Of a stretch of DNA of 64,000 bases, positions 36,826-47,176 are shown piece by piece. Origin of the DNA: Phytopythium helicoides (Eukaryota > Oomycota > Peronosporomycetes > Pythiales > Pythiaceae); contig JANFNE010000028.1 of assembly GCA_024867545.1 (NCBI GenBank), positions 496,001 to 560,000 on the forward strand, given 5' to 3'. Each line of letters starts with the position of its first letter. Positions within the stretch are counted from its first letter, which is position 1. The notes below the pieces were generated by a model, which was given only the letters and a program-made list of their open reading frames with translations, ran no database searches and was not told the origin of the DNA. The position numbers were made by a program, and so were the translations under genes.

Positions 36826-38160
36826 ATGGCGCCCTTGCCTGATCGCTGGTCACTCCACTGGCCGGACGACTCGCCGGCCTCGCTACCAATTAACTCACTT
36901 GGAGATCACTCGGCCGCACGTTACCGTCGCCTTCGGCACTTTATCGAGACGCTGGAGCGAGAGAAGACCAGCACCTTGCTCTTTGGGCTGCTGCTGAGTG
37001 TTGAGAGCTTAAGAGACGAACTCAGCGTGTACGAGGAGCAGACGTCGCTGCTCACAAGATTAGCGCAAACTGGGCACTTTGTGCAGCAGCTGCACCGACT
37101 TCACGGCGTGTTGGATGCAGCAGCAGCAGCAGCCAGCTTGGATGAACCAGAATACCTTCGTGAGTGGGAAGTGAATCTGAAAAATGAACGAGAGACTCGA
37201 GTGGAGGCGTACCAAGCCCTTCTTACCTCGCCTGGGTTCATCGAAGTGGGCACCACCGACCAAAAACGAGCCCTCGTAGGTGAGATTGACACCGATACCA
37301 AAGCGGAAGAAGTGATGTCGCTATTGAAGTTTGCCATTGGCAAGTATGGACCGGATGTGCTTACCCACCAAGAGATACAGGTCATGGAGTTGGTCTTCAA
37401 CTCGGTTGTACAGCTCTCTGGCATGGTCGTGCTGTCACTTCCATCATGGTTTAAGGGACCATTCGACTTTGGCTCCACGTTTGGGTTGTCTCGGTGGGGG
37501 AATGATCTGTTTGTACCATCGTATTCGGATCAAGAGAGATTCATCAAGGATGCGAATATGTGGTCTGGTCTGAATCATCCCCATGTGGCCAAGTTTCTTG
37601 GCGCATGCCATGTTGGAAACCAGAAGTTTATTGCCCATGAGCAAGTAAAGCCGCTGTCGAAAGGACTAGCAGGCAAAACAGATCACAGGAGTGCGTGGAA
37701 TCTCATTCATGACGTCGGGCTTGCGCTCCAGTACCTCCAGGAGAAACAGCTGCGATGCAAAAAACTGGACAGCACTTCTGTTTTTTGCGCAGAATATGAA
37801 GACAGAGCTGTGATTCTTGGTTGCGCGATTTCGGAATCTCCATCGCCAGTTGGTCCTCAGTGCCCGCCATTTGTCGCTGCAGATTTAGGCGTTCTCATTT
37901 TGAACACTCTTCGTCTTATTGAGCCTCTCGCGAGTACTTCGATTGTCTACGAAGTCAAGACTGCAAGCTCAAGATCCATAGTTGTCAACAGCATACCACT
38001 TGGCAAACCTGAATATGTTCATGAAGAAGAGTGGGCGTTTGTCGAAGGCCTTCGTGCACGTGACGTAAGTTCGAAAAGTGCTGTCGCGCAAGTAATCAAG
38101 GAAATTGCCCGTTTTGCCGGGCAAATATACTGCCATCGAGAGCAAAACCCAAGACGTTGA
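36826..38160 (+). CDS. Degenerate kinase-like (pseudokinase) region, probably N-terminal half of the next gene
   Basis: About 445 residues starting MAPLPDRWSLHWPDD. The first half is helical (HFIETLEREKTSTLLFGLLL). The second half follows the layout of the downstream TKL kinase: MWSGLNHPHVAKFLGACHVGNQKF parallels VWFMLNHINVVKMFGACHVG, and ALQYLQEKQLRCKKLDSTS stands where the catalytic HxDLK loop should be. The glycine loop, the VAIK-type lysine, the catalytic Asp and DFG (here LGCAIS) are missing, so it cannot be an active kinase. The frame runs open to 38160, overlapping the next frame from 38105. One base change in that overlap would join them into a pseudokinase-kinase-armadillo protein of about 1,460 residues. 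Confidence 0.65.
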   Translation: MAPLPDRWSLHWPDDSPASLPINSLGDHSAARYRRLRHFIETLEREKTSTLLFGLLLSVESLRDELSVYEEQTSLLTRLAQTGHFVQQLHRLHGVLDAAAAAASLDEPEYLREWEVNLKNERETRVEAYQALLTSPGFIEVGTTDQKRALVGEIDTDTKAEEVMSLLKFAIGKYGPDVLTHQEIQVMELVFNSVVQLSGMVVLSLPSWFKGPFDFGSTFGLSRWGNDLFVPSYSDQERFIKDANMWSGLNHPHVAKFLGACHVGNQKFIAHEQVKPLSKGLAGKTDHRSAWNLIHDVGLALQYLQEKQLRCKKLDSTSVFCAEYEDRAVILGCAISESPSPVGPQCPPFVAADLGVLILNTLRLIEPLASTSIVYEVKTASSRSIVVNSIPLGKPEYVHEEEWAFVEGLRARDVSSKSAVAQVIKEIARFAGQIYCHREQNPRR

Positions 38161-41100
38161 CAGAATCTCCCAGCAAGTCTTAGAATTGACTACAATGCAG
38201 CACGCTGGAGACATTTACATTGCTTCATTGGAATCTTCGGTGACCCAAGCCATACAAAATTGCTGTGCTATGACGGCTTCTGACCCGTCGATGGCGCACC
38301 TGACGAGCCGGCTTACTGATGTCTTGTCGCAACTCACTAATATAAAATCAACGCGTTTATTGGAGATAGCTGAAACCCAAGCTTTGAGGCTCTTCGTGGA
38401 TACTATCGAGAGATGTTATCATATATTTGGTCTCACAACCCATCTGAACGCTTCGAACAAAAGTATTGAAATTCCAGCATCGCAAATGTTCGCGCTCCAC
38501 TCTGAAATCGACAAAATGATAGAGATAGCAGGTCTCGAGAACTCTGGCTCAGTCCATTCGTGGAAGCAAACGTGGGTGAACGCTTCTGCGTCGATTAGTT
38601 CCAAGCAGCTCGCGAGTTTCGACCCAAGTTACTCCACAAGAATAAACGATGAGTTGTTGAAAGTTGCTGGGGCATCACGTGAATTTATCGAATTTTGTTA
38701 CAGCGCCGATTCCGAAGCACAAGCTCGTGGATCAAAGCTTCCAGTATGGTATTTGCCACCGTCAGAAGTTGACTTCGAGTCGTATTCAGAATTTAGTCGA
38801 GGGGCGTTTGGCTCTGTTCACTTTGGCAAGTGGTTTGATACACCCGTCGTGGTGAAGAGAGTCTTCATCGATGGCGAAAGTCGCGAAAGTGTGGAGTCGG
38901 CGTTCCATAGAGAAGCGAATGTGTGGTTTATGCTCAACCACATCAACGTAGTCAAGATGTTCGGCGCGTGCCACGTCGGTGACCCTTTCTTTGTGTGCGA
39001 ATTTGCTAGTGGTGGCGATCTTGACTCGTACCTTGACCGTAAAGGTCGGCACCCGTACTTGATTTGGTACACATTACTGAATACCGCGCTAGGTTTACAG
39101 TACCTGCACGAAAACGGGATTGTTCACGCCGATCTGAAGGCGAACAACATTTTGGTTGGCGGTGATGAAATACCGAAGCTCACTGACTTCGGATTGAGTA
39201 CGAATGTGCGAGAGAACGAGAGTGCGGGAGGTGGAAGTGCCGTAGGTGCTTTTCGCTGGAAGGCTCCTGAGTGCCTCCCCTCAAGAGGTAATGCGGGGCA
39301 GTCAGCAACTTTCGCTTCAGACGTCTACTCTTTCGCTATGGTAATTATTGAAGTAGTTACTGGTGCCTTTCCATGGGGCAACTCTATACCTGATGCGGCA
39401 GTAAGCTTCCATGTCAAAAAGGGCAAGTTGCCACTTCGTCCTCCAGAGATTGCTGACAATGAGTGGAGGCTCATTGAGCGTATGTGCTGCTTTGACCCAG
39501 CTCAGCGAGTAACAATTGACGCTGTCGTGGTGCATTTGCTGACATTGGTCGAGCGATTGGAGATGAAGGAGGCAAGACCATCAAGCTTGGCCCGCAAGCC
39601 TAGCCGAGCTATTGAAAATCGCGTTTTATCACGTGATGGTGTACTTTTCGGTGTACTAGATTTGGCAGCAAGCGAGAATAAGAAACTTGCTGCATTGGCG
39701 AGTGATCAGATAATTGCGGTGCATATGAATCGGTCATCATCAAGCCAGAGGGAAATTGACAAGATTATCACACTCTTAGCAAATGGTAACGCAAAGATCA
39801 AGGAATGGGCGGCTGAAGCCCTAGAGAGCCTTGCTTGGGGATCTTCAGGGAAGAACGCACCATTGATTGTAGCAGGGGGAGCGGTGCCTCTTTTGATGAA
39901 ATTAGTGCAAGATGGGACAGAAAGTCAAAGAGACAACGCTCTTGGAGCTCTTGCCAACCTCGCAGTGGATGCAACTGGCAAAGCCCAAATTTTGTCAGTA
40001 AAAGACAGTATTCCTACGTTAGTGGAGTTGCTTCAACATCCCAACGAATCTATCAAGACGAAGTCTGCTGGTGCACTAGCAAATCTGTCGTCAGATGCCG
40101 GGAGTTGGAATGTAATAACATCAGCTGGTGGTGTCCCTCCTTTAGTAGAATTAGTCCGCTCGGGTAGTGATGACCAGAAAGTGATAGCCGCAACGGCACT
40201 GGGCTTACTTGTGATGAATGAGAACACTGAAAGAATTATTGTCGCAGAAGGGGCGATTCCAATACTAGTGACTTTGACAAGACAAGAAAGCAACAAGTTG
40301 AGAGTTGCTGCTGCGGGAGTGCTAGCGAATCTTTGCAAGTACTCGAGCAACCAAATCGGCTTCGCAGAAACTGGGGGTATTCAAGCGTTGGTTGAAATGG
40401 TGAAGCTCGGTGATGACGATGGAAAAGAGATCGCAGCAGGTGCCTTGAAAAACATTGGAGCTTACGATGGTAATCACTGTGCGCTTGTCACTGTTGGGGC
40501 AGTTCCAGCGCTGATGGAGTTGCTTCGAAAAGGAAATGACGGGCAGAAAGAGCAAGCCGCTGCTGTGTTTTCAAATCTGACACAAAATGATGATGCTGCG
40601 GCTGAGTTTGTATCCGAAGGGGGTATTCCGCTGCTACTAGATCTAGTTCGCGATGGAAATACCAACCAAAAGCTTGAAGCTGCAGGTGTGCTGTGGAATC
40701 TGGCAACGAACACTGCTTACAAGAGGTTGGTTGGAACAGTCGAGTTCGTTGTCGCACTCGTGGCGATGATTCGTGACGGAAATCCGAGGCAACAGTACCA
40801 AGCAGCCGGCACTTTTTGGAATTTGGCGTACAAGTGCCCAGAAGTCGCGGCTCTAATTGTCGAAAGAGGTGGAGTAGAGGCTCTCGTCATGCTAGTCAAA
40901 ACAGGATCTGAACGCCACAAGCTCATCGCAGCTGGGGCTCTAGGTTTTTTAGAGATTGATCAAGTCACCAAGGCAGAGATTGCTGAACATGGTGGTATCG
41001 CAGCTTTACTTGATGACATAGCTGACAGCGACGATGACGAAGTCGAAGAAGACCTCTTTGCCCTCGCAAGCTTATGTCGGGGAGGCAGTGCCCTGATCCA

Positions 41101-41212
41101 TGAAGTGTTGAAGTCAAGCGATGCGACCCTTGTGCTGTACAAGTTGTCAGAATCCACCGATGCAGCCGTCCGAGAGCTCGCTTGTGCCATCCTCGATGAG
41201 GCATTATCGTAG
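38105..41212 (+). CDS. TKL-like protein kinase with C-terminal armadillo repeats
   Basis: A 1,035-residue open frame. A helical N-terminal region (1-220) precedes a complete kinase: SRGAFGSVHFG, TPVVVKRV (lysine), REANVWFMLNH, HADLKANNIL, DFGLST, FRWKAPE, SDVYSFAMVIIEV. The catalytic loop is HADLK rather than HRD, a non-RD state; Asp and Lys are present, so activity is expected. From about residue 540 to the end, 11-12 armadillo repeats follow, close to consensus (GAVPLLMKLVQDG, NALGALANLA). The ATG at 38105 may not be the true start if the upstream pseudokinase belongs to the same protein. Kinase-armadillo fusions are common in oomycetes; substrates are unknown. Confidence 0.85.
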   Translation: MPVLPGKYTAIESKTQDVDRISQQVLELTTMQHAGDIYIASLESSVTQAIQNCCAMTASDPSMAHLTSRLTDVLSQLTNIKSTRLLEIAETQALRLFVDTIERCYHIFGLTTHLNASNKSIEIPASQMFALHSEIDKMIEIAGLENSGSVHSWKQTWVNASASISSKQLASFDPSYSTRINDELLKVAGASREFIEFCYSADSEAQARGSKLPVWYLPPSEVDFESYSEFSRGAFGSVHFGKWFDTPVVVKRVFIDGESRESVESAFHREANVWFMLNHINVVKMFGACHVGDPFFVCEFASGGDLDSYLDRKGRHPYLIWYTLLNTALGLQYLHENGIVHADLKANNILVGGDEIPKLTDFGLSTNVRENESAGGGSAVGAFRWKAPECLPSRGNAGQSATFASDVYSFAMVIIEVVTGAFPWGNSIPDAAVSFHVKKGKLPLRPPEIADNEWRLIERMCCFDPAQRVTIDAVVVHLLTLVERLEMKEARPSSLARKPSRAIENRVLSRDGVLFGVLDLAASENKKLAALASDQIIAVHMNRSSSSQREIDKIITLLANGNAKIKEWAAEALESLAWGSSGKNAPLIVAGGAVPLLMKLVQDGTESQRDNALGALANLAVDATGKAQILSVKDSIPTLVELLQHPNESIKTKSAGALANLSSDAGSWNVITSAGGVPPLVELVRSGSDDQKVIAATALGLLVMNENTERIIVAEGAIPILVTLTRQESNKLRVAAAGVLANLCKYSSNQIGFAETGGIQALVEMVKLGDDDGKEIAAGALKNIGAYDGNHCALVTVGAVPALMELLRKGNDGQKEQAAAVFSNLTQNDDAAAEFVSEGGIPLLLDLVRDGNTNQKLEAAGVLWNLATNTAYKRLVGTVEFVVALVAMIRDGNPRQQYQAAGTFWNLAYKCPEVAALIVERGGVEALVMLVKTGSERHKLIAAGALGFLEIDQVTKAEIAEHGGIAALLDDIADSDDDEVEEDLFALASLCRGGSALIHEVLKSSDATLVLYKLSESTDAAVRELACAILDEALS

Positions 41213-41339
41213 ACGGCAAATCGACTTTTAAATATGCAAATGCAAATATATGTGGTTGTACAGCCGTAAAATCAATTATTTAGGGGCTGTGAGTCACTCC
41301 CCGACAGAGCTGACCCGTTCTTCGTACGCGCTTCGGCTA

Positions 41340-43474
41340 ATGGTTGATGTACTGTACGTGTCAGTTTTTGCGAAAGTTTCCCGGCCTGGCCAAGTGTCAT
41401 CCGCGTCTATGATCTACGAGTCTCTCTATCTGCTGAGCAAATCAGGTACAATGCCCAAAGTCTCGAATGAAGAGGATGCTAGTTTTGTATCGGATGCTCT
41501 TCCACACTTGATGTACATCATTGGTGATCGCGACAGGGTCGTTTTCAAGATTGCAACAGACATCTTGAGCGAATTCGGATGCGACAAAGAGTTCGAAGAG
41601 TTGTTTCTGTCGTATCACGACGCGATGCAAGGTGCTATTGACGCTCTACCGGAGTCGGCCCAGCAAGAAAATGTTGTCTCTGTGCTACTAATGCTGTAGA
41701 TAGACAAGAAGCTGCGACTGATACACTAGAATATGTAATTGGTCTTCTGCGCCGTGCGAAGAAGAGCCGGATCGACCTCGTGCACGTACTCTCTACTCTT
41801 CGCAAGGAATGCGGCTATCTCTGGCTAATGCCGGGGTTATCCCGATGCTAGAACATGTCGTAGCGCATGGAGCAGCAGAGGAAAGAGAGCAAAACGCAGC
41901 CGATGCACTTTGGGATCTTACCGAAGCCAAATCTATCAAACTAATAGTACTCTCGTCAAGGGTATTTCCTGCGATCATAGACCTGCTAGTAAAGTTACAG
42001 GAGGCAAACAAACTGCACGATCACGTCGATGTAGCCATCTTCGTGCCCACTATTGCCCAGGTTTTACGACATGGACACGGTAAGATCAAGAAACGCGCGG
42101 TAGATCTACTTGGTGGCATAATTGAATGCTCAAAAGGAACTAGTTGCTTCAAACGAATCTTGGATGCGGAAATTCTCCCGCTACTCATCCAGTTTCTCCA
42201 CCAAGGTGGTGAGAATCGAAGATATTCACTGACATTGTTGGCAAGAGCATCGCGTTTGGCTGCGAACGCTTTTTCAATCGTATCAGCCGGTGGTATTAGA
42301 GCACTGATTCGTGCGATTTGCAGAGGAGAACGTGAACAGCAACGCATCGCTATAGCCTTAGTGGAAGAATCCCTTTGCTCTATGAACCAAGACTTTCCTC
42401 AAGTGACTATGAATGAAATGACAGCAATTACTGACTTGATGCATGATAGTGACGAGTCTACTCGGTTCTGCTGCCTCCAAGTGTTAGGTTACCTTTCGAA
42501 CAACACCAGCAACATTGTCACGATGCTGTCAACGGATGCCGTAGCCAGTGCGTGTAGAGTTCTCAAGGATTCTGATCCTATCCCTCGAAATGCTGCTGCA
42601 GATCTACTGTTGAGCCTATGTGTAAAAAACGAGGGAAAATCTGCTGTTACAAAATCTGGGGCAATAAAAACTCTGGTCCCAATGATCGGTGACGGCACAT
42701 TAATTCATAGCGAAACAGCCATCTCACTTCTCACGAAGCTTGCAAGGGACTCTTTGGAGAATAAATCCTCTATTGCTTCCAACGGCGGCATTCCGCCAAT
42801 GATTGCGCTAGTACAGTCCAATGGTGGGACACTTCGAGAGCATGCGCTACTTGGTCTTATCACACTCTCCATCAAATCTGACGAAAATAAGCAGAAGATT
42901 TCAGCTGCAGGAATTATACCCAGCTTGGTTTGGATTCTACGTCATGAACGCAGCAGGAACGCACGAAAACTCCAGTGTAAATCTATGACATTGCTCAAGA
43001 GCCTTGCACTCGACTCCAACAACGAGAAACTGATTGTCACAGCTGGCGCGACTGAGCCAAATGAAGTGTTGATTTCCGACAGGCACTACGACGCCGCGTG
43101 GGTGCATTGAAGAACTTGGCAGTCATGCCCCGCCACAACAGAACGATCAAAGTGACAGCAAAATGTATCGGCGCTATATTGTCACGACTAGATGGCACCA
43201 ACGACAAACCCTCTATGGCTGCCCTGGGAATTTCGAGGAATCTGGTATTGAACTCCGGATTCCACATGAAACAAGTCTAGGAGCATCAATTCTGTTGAAG
43301 ATGACTCAAAACGCAGGCGACGGCCAAAAGCGCCTCCAAGCGTTATCAATTTTGAATGAGCTTATCATTGGTACTACGTGCAAGGCACTTGTTGCATCGA
43401 GCGAAACATTGCTCGACCCTGTCACAGATCACGAGGAGAGGCGAGCCTTGAAACGCCGAAAGATAAACAGATAG
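41340..43474 (+). pseudogene. Armadillo-repeat paralogue with several frame breaks
   Basis: Segments align in order with the intact 677-residue armadillo protein: FVSDALPHLMYIIGDRDRVV at the start, SLANAGVIPMLEHVVAHGAA, DVAIFVPTIAQVLRHGHGKI, KLARDSLENKSSIASNGGIPP and NNEKLIVTAGA. The longest open piece is 41809-43110. Frames change near 41697, 41800, 43095 and 43275. This is more breaks than in the intact copy or in the kinase-armadillo gene, so I call it a probable pseudogene, but sequencing errors could explain it. Its 3' end overlaps the converging TTLL3-like gene by about 50 bp. Confidence 0.55.
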
Positions 43475-45174
43475 CTAGAGGGCAAATGCCAATGGAGTCC
43501 AAGCATTGTCTGATGCTATTTCTCCAATTGGGTCCAACACCACTGCAAGCAAAGAGTTCACAGGTCAGCGCAGATAATGACTTATGGGACCAACGTTCAC
43601 TAGCTAGAAACCTACGGGAGATAGCATCGACGGTGGCGCGGGGAACCAATTCAGCAGTCACTGGGGTGCTGTGACTGACATCAGGGCTGACGTTTACTTC
43701 AAGCAGCCACACATTGAGCGCTTCGTCGAGTAAGAAGTCGAACCCAAGCCATTCAAACCCTCTCTATGCAGTTTACATTGTGAGTCACGGAATACAAAGT
43801 TCCTTGGTCTCATTCAAATGCACCCACCCCAACAGCACGCAGCTCAGGAAGGATGGCACGCAATATATGTTTCGTGGCATTTTGCATCTTCGGGACGATT
43901 TCCAACTCCCAAATATCGCGGTTGTATCGTTGCCTGCAATTAAACCATGCGTGAGGCCATCGTAAACCTGCCACGGACTTGTACATCGTACCTAAGAACA
44001 TTGCGGAAATGGTGCGAGGACCACATGGATTCGAAAGCAGAGGAATTGATCTCGTCATCGTCACCAACGGTGGCTTCAGCAACAAAATCCTTCTGCACCG
44101 AGTAGTTGCTCAGGTGAGCAAAACGATCATGGCGCGAGTCTGAATTTAGCGAGAATGGTTGCGCACAGAAGCGCAGGTAGCAGTCGCGATACCAGTACAC
44201 TCGAGCGTCAGGAGGTAAAGCGGTGATCAGCACCCATTGACGGATGTCAAACTTCCGTCCGCCCTGAAAAAGCATCGGCCGCTCAATGTACTTCTGCACG
44301 ATCCATTGCTATTGTTTGCCTAGTCATGCTTCTTTCCGTTGATGCAGTGTCTGGACGGCATCTTCACTAGCTCACTCAGCTCCTTCAAGCTCTGGATCAG
44401 CGTGACACCACGGCCTTGAGATAGATTAGACGGCTTGCAGATCCACACCTGAGTTAGGGTCTTCTTCTTCTCCCCCACCACCGTCTCGCACCGCGTGAAC
44501 TGCGGATCACGAGCTAGTACACGTTGCAAAAGGTCAGCAATGTCCGTGTTTTCTGCTGCAGTCAAGGGAGTTGATGAGATGTTGGCTCCTGCTGCTGCAT
44601 CACCAGTCCACATCGCAGTTAGCAGGCTCCATTCAGCTGCACTCTCGTCAATTCCGCTCTGCTCGTCGCCGAGCTCGAAGAAACTCGCGTCCTTGAGCGC
44701 CGCCTCAAGAAACCGGACGCTGCAGCGCACCAGCTCGATCTCGCTGGGGCTAGCGTCGTCAGCACCTGCTCCTCCTTCTCGCAGCCTCCTTGCGTATCTC
44801 TTGACGGCCGCGAGCGCTCGAAAGTACGCCGCCCACCTCCCGACTTCCCCTAGCGCGCCGTCACTGCTCAAGTCCACCGTCCGCGGGAAGAACTCGTCCA
44901 CCACGCGGCCCTCAACCCCGCCCTCGCCCCGCAGCCGCCGCTGGTACGCGTACAGCCGCCTGGCCAGCTCGTCCTTGCGCGAGAAGGCGACCGCGTGCTG
45001 CAGGTGGTTGACGATCTGCGCATCGCCCACGCGCGTCCACGGGATCCGAGCGTAGTTGGCCCACCGCAGCTGCGGCCGAGGAAACGCCGCGTGCTGTCGG
45101 CGCCAGCCGCGCGCCTCCAGCGCTGCGATGACGTCGGGGAACTTGTCGTCGGCCACGAATGCGCCGCTCAGCAT
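43422..45174 (-). CDS. Tubulin ligase-like protein, TTLL3/8 (glycylase) type
   Basis: An N-terminal region of 240 residues from MLSGAFVADDKFPDVIAALE is followed by the ATP-grasp core: TQVWICKPSNLSQGRGVTLI, then after an intron QWIVQKYIERPMLFQGGRKFDIRQWVLIT, YWYRDCYLRFCAQPFSL and FAHLSNYSVQK, then in the last exon WLGFDFLLDEALNVWLLEVNVSPDV and HSTPVTAELV. Both the VVQKYIExPML-KFDIRQW block and the STPVTAxL end are typical of TTLL3/TTLL8, which glycylate tubulin in cilia. An intron fits at 44309-44367. The 43740-44000 part has at least one more intron or break. It pairs functionally with the TTLL9-like gene 12 kb away. Confidence 0.8.
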
Positions 45175-45352
45175 GGCGGCGCTTCAATTAGATCACGGAC
45201 TGCTCGGAGGCGACTGCAAGGATGAACGATGGATACGAATGACTTACTGGAGATTAGAGCCTCCCGCGACGGCGAGGAGCGCGTTTGGGCGAGAGCGGAG
45301 CCCGCGAGTTCACTACCATACAACCACGAGATCGACTGACACAGAGAGCGAG

Positions 45353-46695
45353 CTAGCCCCAAGTCCCTGTGCGCTGCTGGCTGCCGTTGAAGGATGGCCG
45401 CGACAAGCGCCCGAAGCGCACGACGACCGGTCGAGGCGCTTCTCGCAGCCGGTACAACACGCGAGAGAGCCCCAGGCCCGTCACCTCCTGTCCGTTGACC
45501 GCCAGGATCACCACGCCGCTCTGAATCTCTGGATACCGTCGGGCCTCGGAGCCCTCGAAGCACTCCTTGACGACCGCGAACCGCTTGGACTCGTCCGCGC
45601 CGAGCTTCATGCCGATCGCTTGCTGCTTGAACACAATGTCAAAGACATTGTCGAAGCCCTCCAGGGCCTTTTCCACCGACCCGCGACGCACTGCAGGGGC
45701 GGGCACGACGGGGATCGGTGCTCGAGACTGGGGTGGCGCGTAGTCCGGAGTCCGCGTAGGATATGCCGTCGGGGAGTCGTCCGTGTTGTCTGACCCCGAG
45801 TCGGAAAAGTTGTTGAAGTCCACAAGGCCGCCGCCGCTGTTGCGGCTCGGTGGAGAAACGGGAACTGGCCCCCTTCGTGCTTGACTCGAGCTGCCATATC
45901 CTCCGGGCGGTGTTGTCGGGCGAGGGCGAAGACCGGTCGAGTGATGCGGGGTCGTCGGCACCGAGTGGTTTGCGTATGTGTTGCGGTACTGGTACAGCTC
46001 GTTCTGCTGGAGGCCGTGCTGGTGCGTGGGCTGCTGCGCGCGCTGGAGCTCGGACGAGTGGTCATAGGACCCCAGGACGTACGTCTCGAGCAGCGCCAGG
46101 AAGGTCTCCTGGTCCTGCTTCTTCTTGCGCTCGCCCGCCGTCATGGGCGAGCGCTTACCGATGAGTGTGAAGGCGTACAGCTGCTGGAAGAAGAGTCCGT
46201 TGGAGGAGCCCATGACCTCCTCCGAGAGCGCGAGGCCGCCGGGGTACGACCGCAGCCAGGGGAACAGCGCGCTGTGCGTCACATCAACAAGCCGCGTCAG
46301 TCGACCGCACACCAAACATGCAGGCAGCTCGCCACCCTGCGCACCTGCTGTAGGTCGTGTCGGGGGTCTGCAGCAGCGTGCGCGCGTCCACGACGTCCGT
46401 GGGGGCGATGCTGCTGCCAATGGGCTCTGCCAGGTCGATCACCTGGCGCGTGGAGCGGTTGAACAGCACCTCGAGCTCGTCCTCAGGGTGCGCGGGCTGC
46501 GCGCCGAGCTGCTTGAGCGTCGAGCGCTGGATGTGCTTGGCCTGCGCGAGCAGCCACTTGGCGGGCTGCCGCGGGTCGCACGGGATGTCGTAGGTCTGCG
46601 TGCGCACGAACAGGCTGCGGCCGCGTCAGCCTCCTGGCGGCCCCGAGTCGCGGGAGAGCGCGGGCGACGCACCGGACCGTGAGCTGCTCCCCCAT
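45353..46695 (-). CDS. PDZ-domain protein of unknown function
   Basis: Three exons. The first encodes only MGEQLTV plus part of an Arg. Intron 46615-46672 (GTGCGT...CTGAC...CGCAG) joins it to LFVRTQTYDIPCDPRQPAKW, and intron 46272-46344 joins TTYS to ALFPWLRSYPGG. The N-terminal 150 residues are helical with no family I recognise. A long Ser/Pro/Gln/Thr-rich linker follows. The last 100 residues form a PDZ-like fold: QAIGMKLGADESKRFAVVKEC, PEIQSGVVILAVNGQEV, LSRVLYRLREAPRPVVVRF. Its Gly-Met-Lys-Leu stands where the usual GLGF carboxylate loop is. I infer a scaffold. Confidence 0.75.
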
Positions 46696-47176
46696 GGCGG
46701 CGCGAGTGCGGGCGGCGAGGCGTCTCCGTCAATGCGGCGGCCGGCGGGCGCGGCGGCTCGGCGGCGCTGGATTCGCCGCGGGTTCTTTCTCCGAGTGGGG
46801 AGTGTTGCTCAAATATTTGACGCGCTGCGGCTGACCACTGAAAGGTGCGGGGGATTGCTTTATGAAGGTCAAGATGATGTTTTGAACTGGAGGAATTGAG
46901 AAGATCCACTCATCATATCAACAAGTTGATTAATTCGTGAGGACTGCAGCCCCCAAATCAGTCTCTCTGCCACCACCATTCGCGGCAGCCGGGGTGGCTG
47001 CTTCTTGACGTGGAGCTGCTCGCCTCATCCGCGAGAGGCGACGCCGGCACGTTCCATGATGGGACTCCAAGTACATTAACAGCTCGGCCGCTTCGATCGC
47101 GGCCACTATACGCGACAGTTGTTCTACTGGACACTATCATCTACACGGCACGAGACGGCGACGCTCCGCGAGGAGC
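46696..47176. other. Intergenic between two minus-strand genes
   Basis: This holds the PDZ gene promoter and the 3' flank of the KIX/LRR gene. No feature is recognised. Confidence 0.4.
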
